Below are positions 46,061 through 54,228 of a DNA stretch of 64,000 bases, piece after piece. How positions within the stretch are numbered: position 1 is the first letter of the stretch; every line of letters starts with the position of its first letter. The stretch spans positions 7,356,001-7,420,000 of the forward strand of contig NZ_CP022685.1 of assembly GCF_002556545.1 (NCBI RefSeq), given 5' to 3'. A model generated the notes under the pieces. That model was given only the letters and a program-made list of their open reading frames with translations. It did not search any database and had not been told where the DNA came from. Origin of the DNA: Streptomyces formicae (GTDB lineage: Bacteria > Actinomycetota > Actinomycetes > Streptomycetales > Streptomycetaceae). The translations under genes were made by a program, and so were the position numbers.

Positions 46061-46236
46061 GTCTGGTCCCCTCCGGCGCTGGTGTGCTGAACGCCCCGGG
46101 CGAGCAGCCCGAGGAACTTCAGCTGGAATGCGCGGTTGCACGCCGCGCATTCCCAGGCGCCGTGACCGGTCTCGTTGGGACGCAGGTCCTCGTCGCCGCA
46201 GTAGGGGCAGTAGAAGGGGGCGGCTCGCTCGCTCAT
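46057..46236 (-). CDS. Small zinc-ribbon protein in the sulfur operon
   Basis: A 59-aa protein with CPYCGDEDLRPNE, then WECAACNRAFQLKFLGL, two CxxC knuckles of a zinc ribbon. Its ATG overlaps the cysI stop by four bases and its stop overlaps the cysH start by four, so it is embedded in the operon and translated with it. A role as a metal-binding helper of the reductases is possible but unproven. Confidence 0.8.
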   Translation of the reverse strand: MSERAAPFYCPYCGDEDLRPNETGHGAWECAACNRAFQLKFLGLLARGVQHTSAGGDQT

Positions 46237-47930
46237 TTGAGGGCCTCCTCGTCGGCGCGGGCCGCCCAGGTGGCGAAGCGCTCGCCGTCGGCGCGCTCCG
46301 CCTCGAAGCGCTTGATGACCCGCTCGATGTAGTCGGGCAGTTCGGTCGCGGTGACCTTCAGGCCGCGGACCTTGCGGCCGAACCCGGCCTCCAGACCGAG
46401 CGCGCCGCCCAGGTGCACCTGGTACCCCTCGACCTGGTTGCCCTCGCCGTCCAGGACCAGCTGGCCCTTGAGGCCGATGTCGGCGACCTGGATGCGGGCG
46501 CAGGCGTTCGGGCAGCCGTTGATGTTGATGGTGATCGGCTGGTCGAACTCCGGGATGCGGCGCTCCAGTTCGTCGATGAGGGAGGCGCCGCGCGCCTTGG
46601 TCTCGACGATGGCGAGCTTGCAGAACTCGATGCCGGTGCAGGCCATCGTGCCGCGCCTGAAGGGCGAGGGGTTGACCCGCAGGTCGAGCGCCTCCAGGGC
46701 GGAGACCAGCGATTCGACCTGGTCCTCCGTCACGTCGAGCACGATCATCTTCTGCTCGGCGGTGGTGCGCAGACGGCCCGAGCCGTGCGCGTCCGCGACC
46801 TCGGCGATCTTGGTGAGGGTGGTGCCGTCCACCCGGCCCACGCGGGGCGCGAAGCCGACGTAGAAGCGGCCGTCCTGCTGCCGGTGGACGCCGAGGTGGT
46901 CGCGCCAGGTGCCGGTGGGCTGCTCGGGCGGGGGGCCGTCGGTCAGCTTCCGCTGGAGGTACTCGTCCTCCAGGATCTGCCGGAACTTCTCCGGACCCCA
47001 GTCGGCGACGAGGAACTTCAGGCGGGCGCGGGTGCGCAGGCGGCGGTAGCCGTAGTCGCGGAAGATGCCGATGACGCCGCCGAAGACGTCGGGCACCTCG
47101 TCGAGCGGCACCCAGGCGCCGAGCCGCACGCCCAGCTTGGGGTTGGTGGAGAGGCCGCCGCCGACCCAGAGGTCGAAGCCGGGGCCGTGCTCGGGGTGGT
47201 GCACGCCGACGAAGGCGACGTCGTTGATCTCGTGCGCCACGTCGAGCTGCGGCGACCCCGAGATCGCGGTCTTGAACTTGCGGGGCAGGTTCGAGAAGTC
47301 GGGGTTGCCGATGAAGCGGCGCTGGATCTCGTCGATGGCGGAGGAGCCGTCGATGATCTCGTTCTCGGCGATGCCCGCGACGGGCGAGCCGAGGATCACG
47401 CGGGGCGTGTCGCCGCACGCCTCGGTGGTGGAGAGCCCCACGGCCTCCAGGCGACGCCAGATCTCGGGGACGTCCTCGATGCGGATCCAGTGGTACTGGA
47501 TGTTCTGCCGGTCGGTGAGGTCGGCGGTGCCGCGCGCGAACTCCTGGGAGACCTCGCCGATGACGCGCAGCTGCTCGGTGGTCAGGCGCCCGCCGTCGAC
47601 GCGCACCCGGAGCATGAAGTACTCGTCGTCCAGCTCCTCCGGCTCCAGGACCGCGGTCTTGCCGCCGTCGATGCCGGGCTTGCGCTGGGTGTAGAGGCCC
47701 CACCAGCGCATCCGGCCGCGGAGGTCGTTGGGGTCGATGGAGTCGAAACCGCGCTTCGAGTAGATCGTCTCAATGCGTGTCCGCACATTGAGACCGTCGT
47801 CGTCCTTCTTGAACTGCTCGTTCCCGTTGAGCGGCGTGAAGTGACCCTTGGCCCACTGTCCTTCACCGCGGTGCCGGCTCGGCTTGCGGCGAGGCGTGGC
47901 GGCTGGGGGCGTGTCGGGGGAAGTGGCCAT
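46233..47930 (-). CDS. cysI: Ferredoxin-type sulfite (nitrite/sulfite) reductase
   Basis: A 565-aa siroheme reductase. The siroheme/4Fe-4S cysteines lie in ACTGIEFCKLA and NINGCPNACARIQVA. The two ferredoxin-like halves are seen in LTDRQNIQYHWIRIEDVP and LRTTAEQKMIVLDVTED. It reduces sulfite to sulfide with electrons from ferredoxin. Its place at the head of cysHCDN, behind a cysteine leader peptide, argues for sulfite rather than nitrite reduction. Confidence 0.93.
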   Translation of the reverse strand: MATSPDTPPAATPRRKPSRHRGEGQWAKGHFTPLNGNEQFKKDDDGLNVRTRIETIYSKRGFDSIDPNDLRGRMRWWGLYTQRKPGIDGGKTAVLEPEELDDEYFMLRVRVDGGRLTTEQLRVIGEVSQEFARGTADLTDRQNIQYHWIRIEDVPEIWRRLEAVGLSTTEACGDTPRVILGSPVAGIAENEIIDGSSAIDEIQRRFIGNPDFSNLPRKFKTAISGSPQLDVAHEINDVAFVGVHHPEHGPGFDLWVGGGLSTNPKLGVRLGAWVPLDEVPDVFGGVIGIFRDYGYRRLRTRARLKFLVADWGPEKFRQILEDEYLQRKLTDGPPPEQPTGTWRDHLGVHRQQDGRFYVGFAPRVGRVDGTTLTKIAEVADAHGSGRLRTTAEQKMIVLDVTEDQVESLVSALEALDLRVNPSPFRRGTMACTGIEFCKLAIVETKARGASLIDELERRIPEFDQPITININGCPNACARIQVADIGLKGQLVLDGEGNQVEGYQVHLGGALGLEAGFGRKVRGLKVTATELPDYIERVIKRFEAERADGERFATWAARADEEALK

Positions 47931-48057
47931 GGCTCTACGTCCTTCGGGGCAGCGGAAAAGCGGCTCTGACCTGCGGGTATGGGCACATGCGGGTATGTGC
48001 GCGCGGCGCTGCGCAGGGAGGGGGAAAAGGGGGAGCGGTGCTCAGATGTGCGGTGGC

Positions 48058-48072
48058 GCTGAGGAGCTCAGC
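48058..48072 (-). promoter_or_regulatory. Candidate attenuator stem at the leader-peptide stop
   Basis: In the leader RNA, GCTGAG-CTC-CTCAGC covers the last Cys codon and the stop of the leader peptide. The second arm can pair instead with CTGAG in the CTGAGC segment at 48045-48040. The two stems exclude each other, as an attenuation switch requires. Confidence 0.5.
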
Positions 48073-48151
48073 AAGCCCGACACATGGCGCTGGACATGCG
48101 GCCGAGGTCGACGTGACGCCGACTCACCAAGGCAGTTCCAGTGCGATCCAT
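48068..48151 (-). CDS. Cysteine-type leader peptide of the sulfur operon
   Basis: A 27-codon ORF: MDRTGTALVSRRHVDLGRM, then SSAMCRAC and stop. The SRRHVDLGR core and terminal Cys residues match the putative leader peptides that precede sulfur genes in actinobacteria. It begins ~32 bases from the predicted transcription start and lies ~137 bases upstream of cysI. Translation slowing at the Cys codons when cysteinyl-tRNA is scarce would alter the overlapping RNA stem and raise operon expression. The mechanism is inferred from family precedent. Confidence 0.75.
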   Translation of the reverse strand: MDRTGTALVSRRHVDLGRMSSAMCRAC

Positions 48152-48189
48152 GACGGAAGCGTGTCACGGGACTTTCGACCCAGTCCAGC

Positions 48190-48218
48190 ATTATCCAAAA
48201 TGCGGACACCTCTGTCCC
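48190..48218 (-). promoter_or_regulatory. Predicted promoter of the sulfur-assimilation operon
   Basis: On the minus strand GGGACA (48218-48213), 17 bases, GATAAT (48195-48190). Initiation would be near 48183. The -35 lies within the right arm of a 13-bp inverted repeat. Confidence 0.55.
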
Positions 48219-48238
48219 GTATCGTGGACAGAGGTGTC
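48205..48238. promoter_or_regulatory. 13-bp perfect inverted repeat: operator and/or terminator
   Basis: GACACCTCTGTCC, 8 bases, GGACAGAGGTGTC. It sits ~25 bases past the end of the GNAT gene and over the -35 of the sulfur promoter. Downstream on the minus strand is CATTTT, so it may terminate GNAT transcripts, or act as an operator, or both. Confidence 0.55.
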
Positions 48239-48263
48239 GTCGGTCACAGTGGTCCTGAAGGGG

Positions 48264-48851
48264 TCAGTCGCGCGCGGCCCCCGGCCACGGACCCGGGTTC
48301 GGCCCTTCGGCCTCCTGCTCGACCTTGGTGTCGAAGAGCGTGAAGCCGCGCCGCAGGTAGTTGTCCATGGCGTGCTCGCCGTCCTTGGAGCAGGTGTGCA
48401 GCCAGACCCGCTCGGTCGGCGCGAGGCCCGGCCAGCGCTCGGCCAGATCCCAGGCGCGCGCGGTGACGTACGACAGGAGGTGGCCGCCGATGCGCCGTCC
48501 GCGGAAGGCGGGCAGCAGCCCGAAGTAGACGATCTCGACGACGCCGTCGGGGCCGTCGCCCCGCTCACCGCGCGCCGCGAGCTCCACGTACCCGGCGGGC
48601 GTCCCCTTCTCGTACGCGACCCAGGTCTCGACACCGGGACGGTCGAGCAGCTTGTGCCACTCGGCGTACGTCATGGGCAGCCGGTCGATCCAGCGGATGT
48701 CCCCGCCGACCGACGCGTAGAGGAACCGGCTGAACTCGGGCGAGGGCACCTCGGCGCGCACGATCCGTACGTCGCCTTCGGGGGCCGCGGCGGGCAGCAG
48801 GTCGCTGGGGGACCGCTGCTCAAGGGACCAGGTGGTGACAGTGATGCTCAT
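48264..48851 (-). CDS. GNAT-family N-acetyltransferase
   Basis: A 195-aa protein. The acetyl-CoA site is VEIVYFGLLPAFRGRRIGGH with LLSYVTARAWDLA, and the C-terminal VWLHTCSKDGEHAMDNYLRR with GFTLFDTK is the family's usual end. The N-terminal part contains VGGDIRWIDRLPMTYAEW. The substrate is unknown. It lies upstream of the sulfur operon on the same strand but is separated by a strong inverted repeat. Confidence 0.82.
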   Translation of the reverse strand: MSITVTTWSLEQRSPSDLLPAAAPEGDVRIVRAEVPSPEFSRFLYASVGGDIRWIDRLPMTYAEWHKLLDRPGVETWVAYEKGTPAGYVELAARGERGDGPDGVVEIVYFGLLPAFRGRRIGGHLLSYVTARAWDLAERWPGLAPTERVWLHTCSKDGEHAMDNYLRRGFTLFDTKVEQEAEGPNPGPWPGAARD

Positions 48852-48933
48852 GCGGCTCAGCGAATCACGGCCGGCGCGCCACGGCGCAGCCGGGGGAGCG
48901 GGTGCGGGCGGGCCGTGCGCCGGGTGGTGGAGC

Positions 48934-50238
48934 TCAAGGTTCCGCCACGCTCCTCGCCCGCCGTATCGCCGGGGCCAGTGAGTGCGGAAGCAGGTCCTCC
49001 GGGATGGCGGGCAGGACCACCCGTACGTCCACGTCCTCGTGGAAGCGGTAGGGGCGGTGGGCGAGCAGGCCGCCCAAGTAGCGCCGGACCCGGGAGAGTT
49101 CGGCGCGGACCGTCACCGTGCGGGCCGGGTCGCCGAACATGTCGTCGGCCAGACCCGAAGCGCTGCGCCCGCCGCGGTGCGTGGCGAGCAGGAAGAGCAG
49201 CTCGGCATGGCGCGGACTCAGGTCGTGGGTCCAGTCACGGGCGCCGCCGAGCACCGCGAGGGTCCAGTGCCGAGGACTGCTCACGTCCAGGACGAGCCGG
49301 GTCGCGGCGAGCGGCTCGGGGCCGTCCCTGGGGTCGTCCGGGCGAAGCAGCCAGCCGCCGGGCAGCGGCTCCGCGAGGCAGGTGCCGAGGGAGGGCAGCC
49401 AGGTGCGGCCCGCGGCGAGCGCCTTGGGGAGCGTGACGCGGTCCACGGGCGGCATGCCCGTCACCGCGGCCGTCCAGCCGTGCGCGTCCACCGCGACGGC
49501 CCGGCCCTCCAGGCGGGCGAGAACCGGCGCGGCCACCGCGCGCAGCCGGTCGAGCGCCGTGACGTGCCGGTCCCGGAGGCGCGCCTCGGCGAGCTTGGCC
49601 ACCGAGTCGACCAGGGCGAGGGTGGCCGGGTGCATGGTCTGCAGCGGGCCACTGACGTCCACCACGCCGAGGAGTCTGCCGTCGCGCGGATCGGTCACGG
49701 GGGCGCCCGTGCAGGTCCAGGGGTGGTGGGTCTGCACGAAGTGCTCGGCGGAGAAGACCTGCACGGGGCGGCGCACCACCAGCGGGGTGCCCACGCCGTT
49801 GGTGCCGACGACGCCCTCGCCCCAGTCCGCGCCCACCTCGAAACCGAGCGAGTCCGCCTTGCGCAGCACCGCGGAGCTGCCCTCGCGCCACAGCACACGG
49901 CCGTCCGCGTCGCAGACGACCATGATGTGGTGCGCGGCGTCCGCCACCGAGACCAGGGCGTCGCGCAGGACCGGCAGTATGTCCACCAGGGGCGAACCGT
50001 GGCGGCGCTCCGCCAGTTCCTCCTCGGTCAGCAGCCGGGACCTGATGTCGTGGTCGGGATCGACGCCGCGCAGCATCATCCGCCCCCAGGAGTCGCCGAT
50101 CACCGGCCGGGGCAGGACACGCGGGCGCTGCCCGGAGAGTGTCGCGTCACGGACCCCTTTGAGGAGCCGCGCCGCGTGCGCGAGGTCCATGTCGGAGATC
50201 CGCGCGAGGTCGATCGTCGAGGTCGCGTTCGTCACCAC
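48934..50238 (-). CDS. GAF-domain transcriptional regulator with C-terminal winged helix
   Basis: A 434-aa regulator. The GAF-like sensor at ~residues 95-215 (HIMVVCDADGRVLWREGS, then VGTNGVGTPLVVRRPVQVFS and CTGAPVTDPRDGRLLGVVDV) resembles the sensor of AcoR-type activators, but there is no AAA+ domain. The C-terminus (LSPRHAELLFLLATHRGGRS, then TVTVRAELSRVRRYLGGLL) looks like a winged-helix DNA-binding domain. It is likely to respond to small ligands; targets are unknown. It lies downstream of and parallel to aidB with a hairpin between. Confidence 0.75.
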   Translation of the reverse strand: MVTNATSTIDLARISDMDLAHAARLLKGVRDATLSGQRPRVLPRPVIGDSWGRMMLRGVDPDHDIRSRLLTEEELAERRHGSPLVDILPVLRDALVSVADAAHHIMVVCDADGRVLWREGSSAVLRKADSLGFEVGADWGEGVVGTNGVGTPLVVRRPVQVFSAEHFVQTHHPWTCTGAPVTDPRDGRLLGVVDVSGPLQTMHPATLALVDSVAKLAEARLRDRHVTALDRLRAVAAPVLARLEGRAVAVDAHGWTAAVTGMPPVDRVTLPKALAAGRTWLPSLGTCLAEPLPGGWLLRPDDPRDGPEPLAATRLVLDVSSPRHWTLAVLGGARDWTHDLSPRHAELLFLLATHRGGRSASGLADDMFGDPARTVTVRAELSRVRRYLGGLLAHRPYRFHEDVDVRVVLPAIPEDLLPHSLAPAIRRARSVAEP

Positions 50239-50446
50239 AGGGTCCTTTCCGGTCAGAACAAAGCGTGCGGGTTGCCCCTCATCGTGCCCCTTGGGGCAGC
50301 GCGGGGCGCCGCCCCGGACGATGAATCATGCGGCCGCCCCGACGAGTTGCAACCTCATGCAACCCTGGCGAACAGCCGTGTGGGGCCGGAATCTGTACCC
50401 CACGCCGCCCGTGCGGCGTTCACGCTCCTCAAGGGGCCTGAAAGGC

Positions 50447-50480
50447 GGGGGTGGTGCCGTGTCGGCGCAGCACCACCCCC
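50447..50480 (-). terminator. Hairpin after the aidB gene
   Basis: A perfect 11-bp stem GGGGGTGGTGC / GCACCACCCCC with a 12-base loop, ~40 bases past the aidB stop and upstream of the GAF regulator. A probable terminator for aidB. Confidence 0.6.
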
Positions 50481-50517
50481 GTGTCAGCTTCGCATCCGGC
50501 TGGAACTGATCCCCGCT

Positions 50518-52152
50518 CTAGAGCCGAGGGGTCGCCCGCTCCACCACCGAGGCCAGATCCAGACTGTGCGGCAGCGTGCCGAACGCCGCGCCCCAGTCCC
50601 CGCCGAGCCGCGAGGCGCAGAACGCGTCGGCCACCTCCGGGGGCGCGTACCGCACGAGCAGCGAGCCCTGGAGCACCAGCGCCATCCGTTCCACCAGGCG
50701 CCGCGCCCTGGCCTCGATGCCCTCCAGGTCGGCCAGTTCGGTGAGCAGGCCCTTGATCGCGCCGTCCAGCCGGTGGTCGGCGCCGCGCGCCGCGCCCACC
50801 TCCTGGAGGAACGCGTTGAGCGCCTCGGGCTCGCGTTGCAGCGCCCGCAGGACGTCAAGGGCCTGGACGTTCCCCGAGCCCTCCCAGATGGAGTTGAGCG
50901 GCGCCTCGCGCAGCAGCCGCGGCATGCCCGACTCCTCGACGTAGCCGTTGCCGCCCAGGCACTCCAGGGCCTCGCCGACCATCGGCGTACACCGCTTGGT
51001 CACCCAGTACTTGGCGGCGGGCACCGCGAGCCGCAGGAACGCCTGCTCCTGCTCGCCGCCGTCGTCGTACGCCGAGGCGAGCCGCATCGCGAGCGTCGTC
51101 GCCGCCTCCGACTCCAGGGCCAGATCGGCCAGCACGTTGCGCATCAGCGGCTTGTCGACGAGCCTGCCGCCGAACGCCTCGCGGTAGGTGGCGTGGTGCG
51201 TCGCCTGCGCCACCGCCTGCCGCATCAGCGCCGCCGAACCGATCACGCAGTCGAGCCGGGTCGCCGCGACCATCTCGATGATGGTGCGCACCCCGCGCCC
51301 CTCGTCGCCGACCCGGCGCGCCCAGGTCCCGTCGAACTCCACCTCGCTCGACGCGTTGGACTTGTTGCCCAGCTTGTCCTTGAGCCGCTGGATGGCGAAG
51401 GCGTTGCGCGAGTCGTCCTCCAGGACACGCGGCACCAGGAAGCAGGTGAGACCCTGCTCGGCCTGCGCGAGCACCAGGAAGCCGTCCGACATCGGCGCCG
51501 AGCAGAACCACTTGTGCCCGGTGAGTTCGTACGTCCCCTCCTCCGCGAGCGCGCGCGCCCGCGTGGTGTTGGCCCGTACGTCGCTGCCGCCCTGCTTCTC
51601 CGTCATGCCCATCCCGAAGAGGACACCGGCCTTCTGCGACGCGGGACGCAGCCCCTCGTCGTACACGGCGGAGGTGAGCCGGGGCTCCCACTCGGCGGCG
51701 AGCGCGGGATCGGCGCGCAGCGCGGGCACCGCGGCGTGCGTCATCGAAATCGGACATCCGTGCCCACCCTCGGCCTGGGTCCACACCAGGAACCCCGCGG
51801 CCCGCCGCACGTGCCCGCCGGGACGCGACCAGGCACCGGTCAGCCCCGAGGCGACGGCCTTGCCGAGCAGCCGGTGCCACGCCGGGTGGAACTCGACCTC
51901 GTCGATCCGGTTCCCGTACCGGTCATGCGTGTGCAGAACGGGCGGATTCTCATTGGCCTGCACCCCCCAGTGCTGCGCCTGGGCGGATCCCGCGGTGCGG
52001 CCGAGCAAGGAGAGTTCCTCGTGAGCGGAATCCAGGAGCGCCGGATCCAGGTGCCGCTCGACGCCCTCCACGAGGGCCCGGTCGGACGTGAATACGTCAT
52101 ATCCCACCAGGGGCGGAGCCTGGTTGGTCACTGTGTGGGTGGTGGCTGCCAT
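50518..52152 (-). CDS. aidB: AidB-like acyl-CoA dehydrogenase-fold protein
   Basis: A 544-aa flavoprotein. HTVTNQAPPLVGYDVFTSDR and VEFHPAWHRLLGKAVASGL match the N-terminus of AidB, followed by GMGMTEKQGGSDVRANTTRA, YELTGHKWFCSAPMSDGFLV and LREAPLNSIWEGSGNVQALD. AidB is an FAD protein of the alkylation response that binds DNA and is thought to protect or repress genes. The length is near the E. coli protein. The gene is divergent from the BrkB-type gene, with only 17 bases between start codons, so each promoter must overlap the other gene. Confidence 0.85.
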   Translation of the reverse strand: MAATTHTVTNQAPPLVGYDVFTSDRALVEGVERHLDPALLDSAHEELSLLGRTAGSAQAQHWGVQANENPPVLHTHDRYGNRIDEVEFHPAWHRLLGKAVASGLTGAWSRPGGHVRRAAGFLVWTQAEGGHGCPISMTHAAVPALRADPALAAEWEPRLTSAVYDEGLRPASQKAGVLFGMGMTEKQGGSDVRANTTRARALAEEGTYELTGHKWFCSAPMSDGFLVLAQAEQGLTCFLVPRVLEDDSRNAFAIQRLKDKLGNKSNASSEVEFDGTWARRVGDEGRGVRTIIEMVAATRLDCVIGSAALMRQAVAQATHHATYREAFGGRLVDKPLMRNVLADLALESEAATTLAMRLASAYDDGGEQEQAFLRLAVPAAKYWVTKRCTPMVGEALECLGGNGYVEESGMPRLLREAPLNSIWEGSGNVQALDVLRALQREPEALNAFLQEVGAARGADHRLDGAIKGLLTELADLEGIEARARRLVERMALVLQGSLLVRYAPPEVADAFCASRLGGDWGAAFGTLPHSLDLASVVERATPRL

Positions 52153-52169
52153 GCCGCTACGGTAAGGAG

Positions 52170-53318
52170 GTGCACCAGGCAAAAGAAACACCCGGGCGCC
52201 CTTCGGGACGCTGGAACCGGGCCCGCGCTCTCTACAGCAACGTCTCCAAGCGCAGGACCGCCTGGCTGCTGCTCAAGGACACCGTCAACTCTTGCATGGA
52301 GTACCGCATCCTGGGGCTCGCGGCCGAGGCGGCGTTCTTCACGCTGCTCTCCGTGCCGCCGCTGCTCCTGAGCCTCATCGGCCTGCTCGCCTACGTGGAC
52401 CGGTGGACCGGCGCCAACACGATCGCCAGCGTCGAGAACAACATCCTGGAGGCGTCCCGCACGGTCCTCTCCGACCGGGGCGTCAGCCAGATCGCGCAGC
52501 CGATACTGGAGGACGTGATGCGGGTCAGCAGGCCCGACATCATCTCCATCGGCTTCCTCTTCGCGCTGTGGTCGGGCTCGCGCGCCGTGAACGTCTTCAT
52601 CGACACCATCACCGTGATGTACGGCCTGGACGGGGTCCGCGGCATCGTCAAGACCCGCATCCTCGCCTTCGGCCTGTTCCTGGTGGCGCTCCTGATCGGT
52701 TCGGTGGCGCTGCCGCTGATGGTGGCGGGGCCCGACGCGGTGGTGAAGCTGCTTCCGGGGTCCACGACGGTCGTCCAGATCCTGTACTGGCCGGTCGTCG
52801 TGATCCTCTCCGTGGTCTTCCTGACCACGCTCTACCACGTGTCCGTGCCGGTGCGTTCGCCGTGGGTCGAGGACATGCCGGGCGCCCTCATCGCGCTCGC
52901 CATGTGGGTGCTCGGCAGCTTCCTGCTGCGCATCTACCTGACCAGCACGGTGGAGGGCCCCACCATCTACGGTTCGCTCGCCGCGCCGGTCGCCGTCCTG
53001 CTCTGGATCGGCGTATCGGCGTTCGCCGTCCTGGTCGGCGCCGCGGTGAACGCGGCGATCGACCGGGTCTGGCCGTCCGTCGCGACGGCGGCGGCGCGCG
53101 CGGCGAACGACCGCATAAGGACCGCGCAGGCCGCCGAGGTGGTCGCCCGCGCGGCCGCCGCCCGCGAGGTGCCGGCGGATCCGGACGATCCGGACGACCC
53201 CGAGATGCCGTCCGAATTCCCCGAACGCTGGTCGCGGTTCCTGCCGCCGGACGACGTGACCTCGCGGCTACGGACACACGCCAAGCGTCATGCGAATGGT
53301 GAGACCCCTCCGGAGTGA
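52170..53318 (+). CDS. YihY/BrkB-family membrane protein
   Basis: A 382-aa inner-membrane protein with about six hydrophobic segments: AAEAAFFTLLSVPPLLLSLI, FLFALWSGSRAVNVFIDTIT, FGLFLVALLIGSVALPLMVA, YWPVVVILSVVFLTTLYHVS, PGALIALAMWVLGSFLLRIY and YGSLAAPVAVLLWIGVSAFA. This is the pattern of YihY/BrkB proteins, formerly but wrongly called RNase BN. The C-terminal ~80 residues are hydrophilic. The GTG at 52170 lies in aaggaggtg, so its ribosome site abuts the codon; a leaderless transcript or another start is possible. Confidence 0.82.
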   Translation: MHQAKETPGRPSGRWNRARALYSNVSKRRTAWLLLKDTVNSCMEYRILGLAAEAAFFTLLSVPPLLLSLIGLLAYVDRWTGANTIASVENNILEASRTVLSDRGVSQIAQPILEDVMRVSRPDIISIGFLFALWSGSRAVNVFIDTITVMYGLDGVRGIVKTRILAFGLFLVALLIGSVALPLMVAGPDAVVKLLPGSTTVVQILYWPVVVILSVVFLTTLYHVSVPVRSPWVEDMPGALIALAMWVLGSFLLRIYLTSTVEGPTIYGSLAAPVAVLLWIGVSAFAVLVGAAVNAAIDRVWPSVATAAARAANDRIRTAQAAEVVARAAAAREVPADPDDPDDPEMPSEFPERWSRFLPPDDVTSRLRTHAKRHANGETPPE

Positions 53319-53323
53319 GGTCT

Positions 53324-53369
53324 CGGGGCTCCGCCCCGGACCCCGCTCCTCAAACGCCGGAGGGGCTGA
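53324..53369. terminator. 46-nt dispersed repeat, copy 2 (inverted)
   Basis: The reverse complement differs from 31475-31520 at 3 of 46 positions. It contains CGGGGC-TCC-GCCCCG and lies between convergent genes (stops at 53318 and 53380). Both known copies occupy the same kind of site, which supports a terminator role. Confidence 0.7.
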
Positions 53370-53379
53370 CATTGCCCCC

Positions 53380-54228
53380 TCATGCGGTGGCAGGGTTGAA
53401 AACGCCCTCCTCGGCGCACTCACGGGCGAAGTCGGCGAAGTCCCTCGGCTCGCGGCCGAGTACCTCCCGCACCCCGTCGGAGAGCTTCGCGTTGCGCCCG
53501 TCGAGGTTCGTCTCGAACAGTTCGATCAGGAACTCCACCTCCTCGGCAGGGATGCCGAACTCGGCGAGCGCGGCCCCGTATTCGCGGGCGGTCACCGGGA
53601 GGTACGCGATGTCCCTGCCCGCCGCCTTGGAGACCTCCGCGACGGCCTGCCGGAAGGTGAGGAGGCGGGGGCCCGTGAGGTCGAGGGTGCGGCCTGTGAG
53701 GCGGTCGCCGCCGGTCAGCGCCGCGACCACCACGTCCGCGATGTCCCGAGCGTCGATGAACGGTTCGAGCACCTCACCGCCGGGGAAGACGAGTTCGCCG
53801 TCCAGCATCCCCTCCAGGAACGGCCCCTCGCTGAGGTTCTGGGCGAACCAGCTGGCCCGCACCACGGTCCACTCGGCGCCCGCGTCCCGTACCGCCTGCT
53901 CCGTGGCGTGTGCCTGGTGCTCGCCGCGCGCCGAGAGCAGGGTGAGGCGCCGTACGCCGAGTTCGACCGCCTGCCGCGCGAAGGCGCCGACCGTTTCGGC
54001 CGCGCCGGGGGCGCCGACGTCCGGCAGGTAGGCGATGTGCGCCGCGTCCGCGCCCCGCAGGGCGTCCGCCCAGGTCGACCTGTCCGCCCAGTCGAACCGC
54101 ACCGCGCCGGAGCGCGAGGCCGCCCGCACCGTGAGCCCGGCCGCCTCGGCTGATTCCACGACCCTGCGGCCCACCCGGCCGGTCGCGCCCGTCACCAACA
54201 CCGTCATGTTCACTGCGTTCGTTGTCAT
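53380..54228 (-). CDS. NmrA-like NAD(P)-binding protein
   Basis: A 282-aa Rossmann-fold protein of the atypical SDR/NmrA group. VLVTGATGRVGRRVVESAEA is the nucleotide motif, and later AEWTVVRASWFAQNLSEGPF and FIDARDIADVVVAALTGGDR are typical of the group, often reductases or redox sensors. The start is uncertain: ATG 54228 is used, ATG 54207 would cut seven residues. It is divergent from an AraC regulator, and an 8-bp inverted repeat overlaps this start. Confidence 0.82.
   Translation of the reverse strand: MTTNAVNMTVLVTGATGRVGRRVVESAEAAGLTVRAASRSGAVRFDWADRSTWADALRGADAAHIAYLPDVGAPGAAETVGAFARQAVELGVRRLTLLSARGEHQAHATEQAVRDAGAEWTVVRASWFAQNLSEGPFLEGMLDGELVFPGGEVLEPFIDARDIADVVVAALTGGDRLTGRTLDLTGPRLLTFRQAVAEVSKAAGRDIAYLPVTAREYGAALAEFGIPAEEVEFLIELFETNLDGRNAKLSDGVREVLGREPRDFADFARECAEEGVFNPATA

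Noticed and set aside
48982..52371. A 1129-codon open frame on the plus strand
   Set aside because: Antisense to the GAF regulator and aidB, both of which show clear family motifs; its composition is that of a shadow frame.
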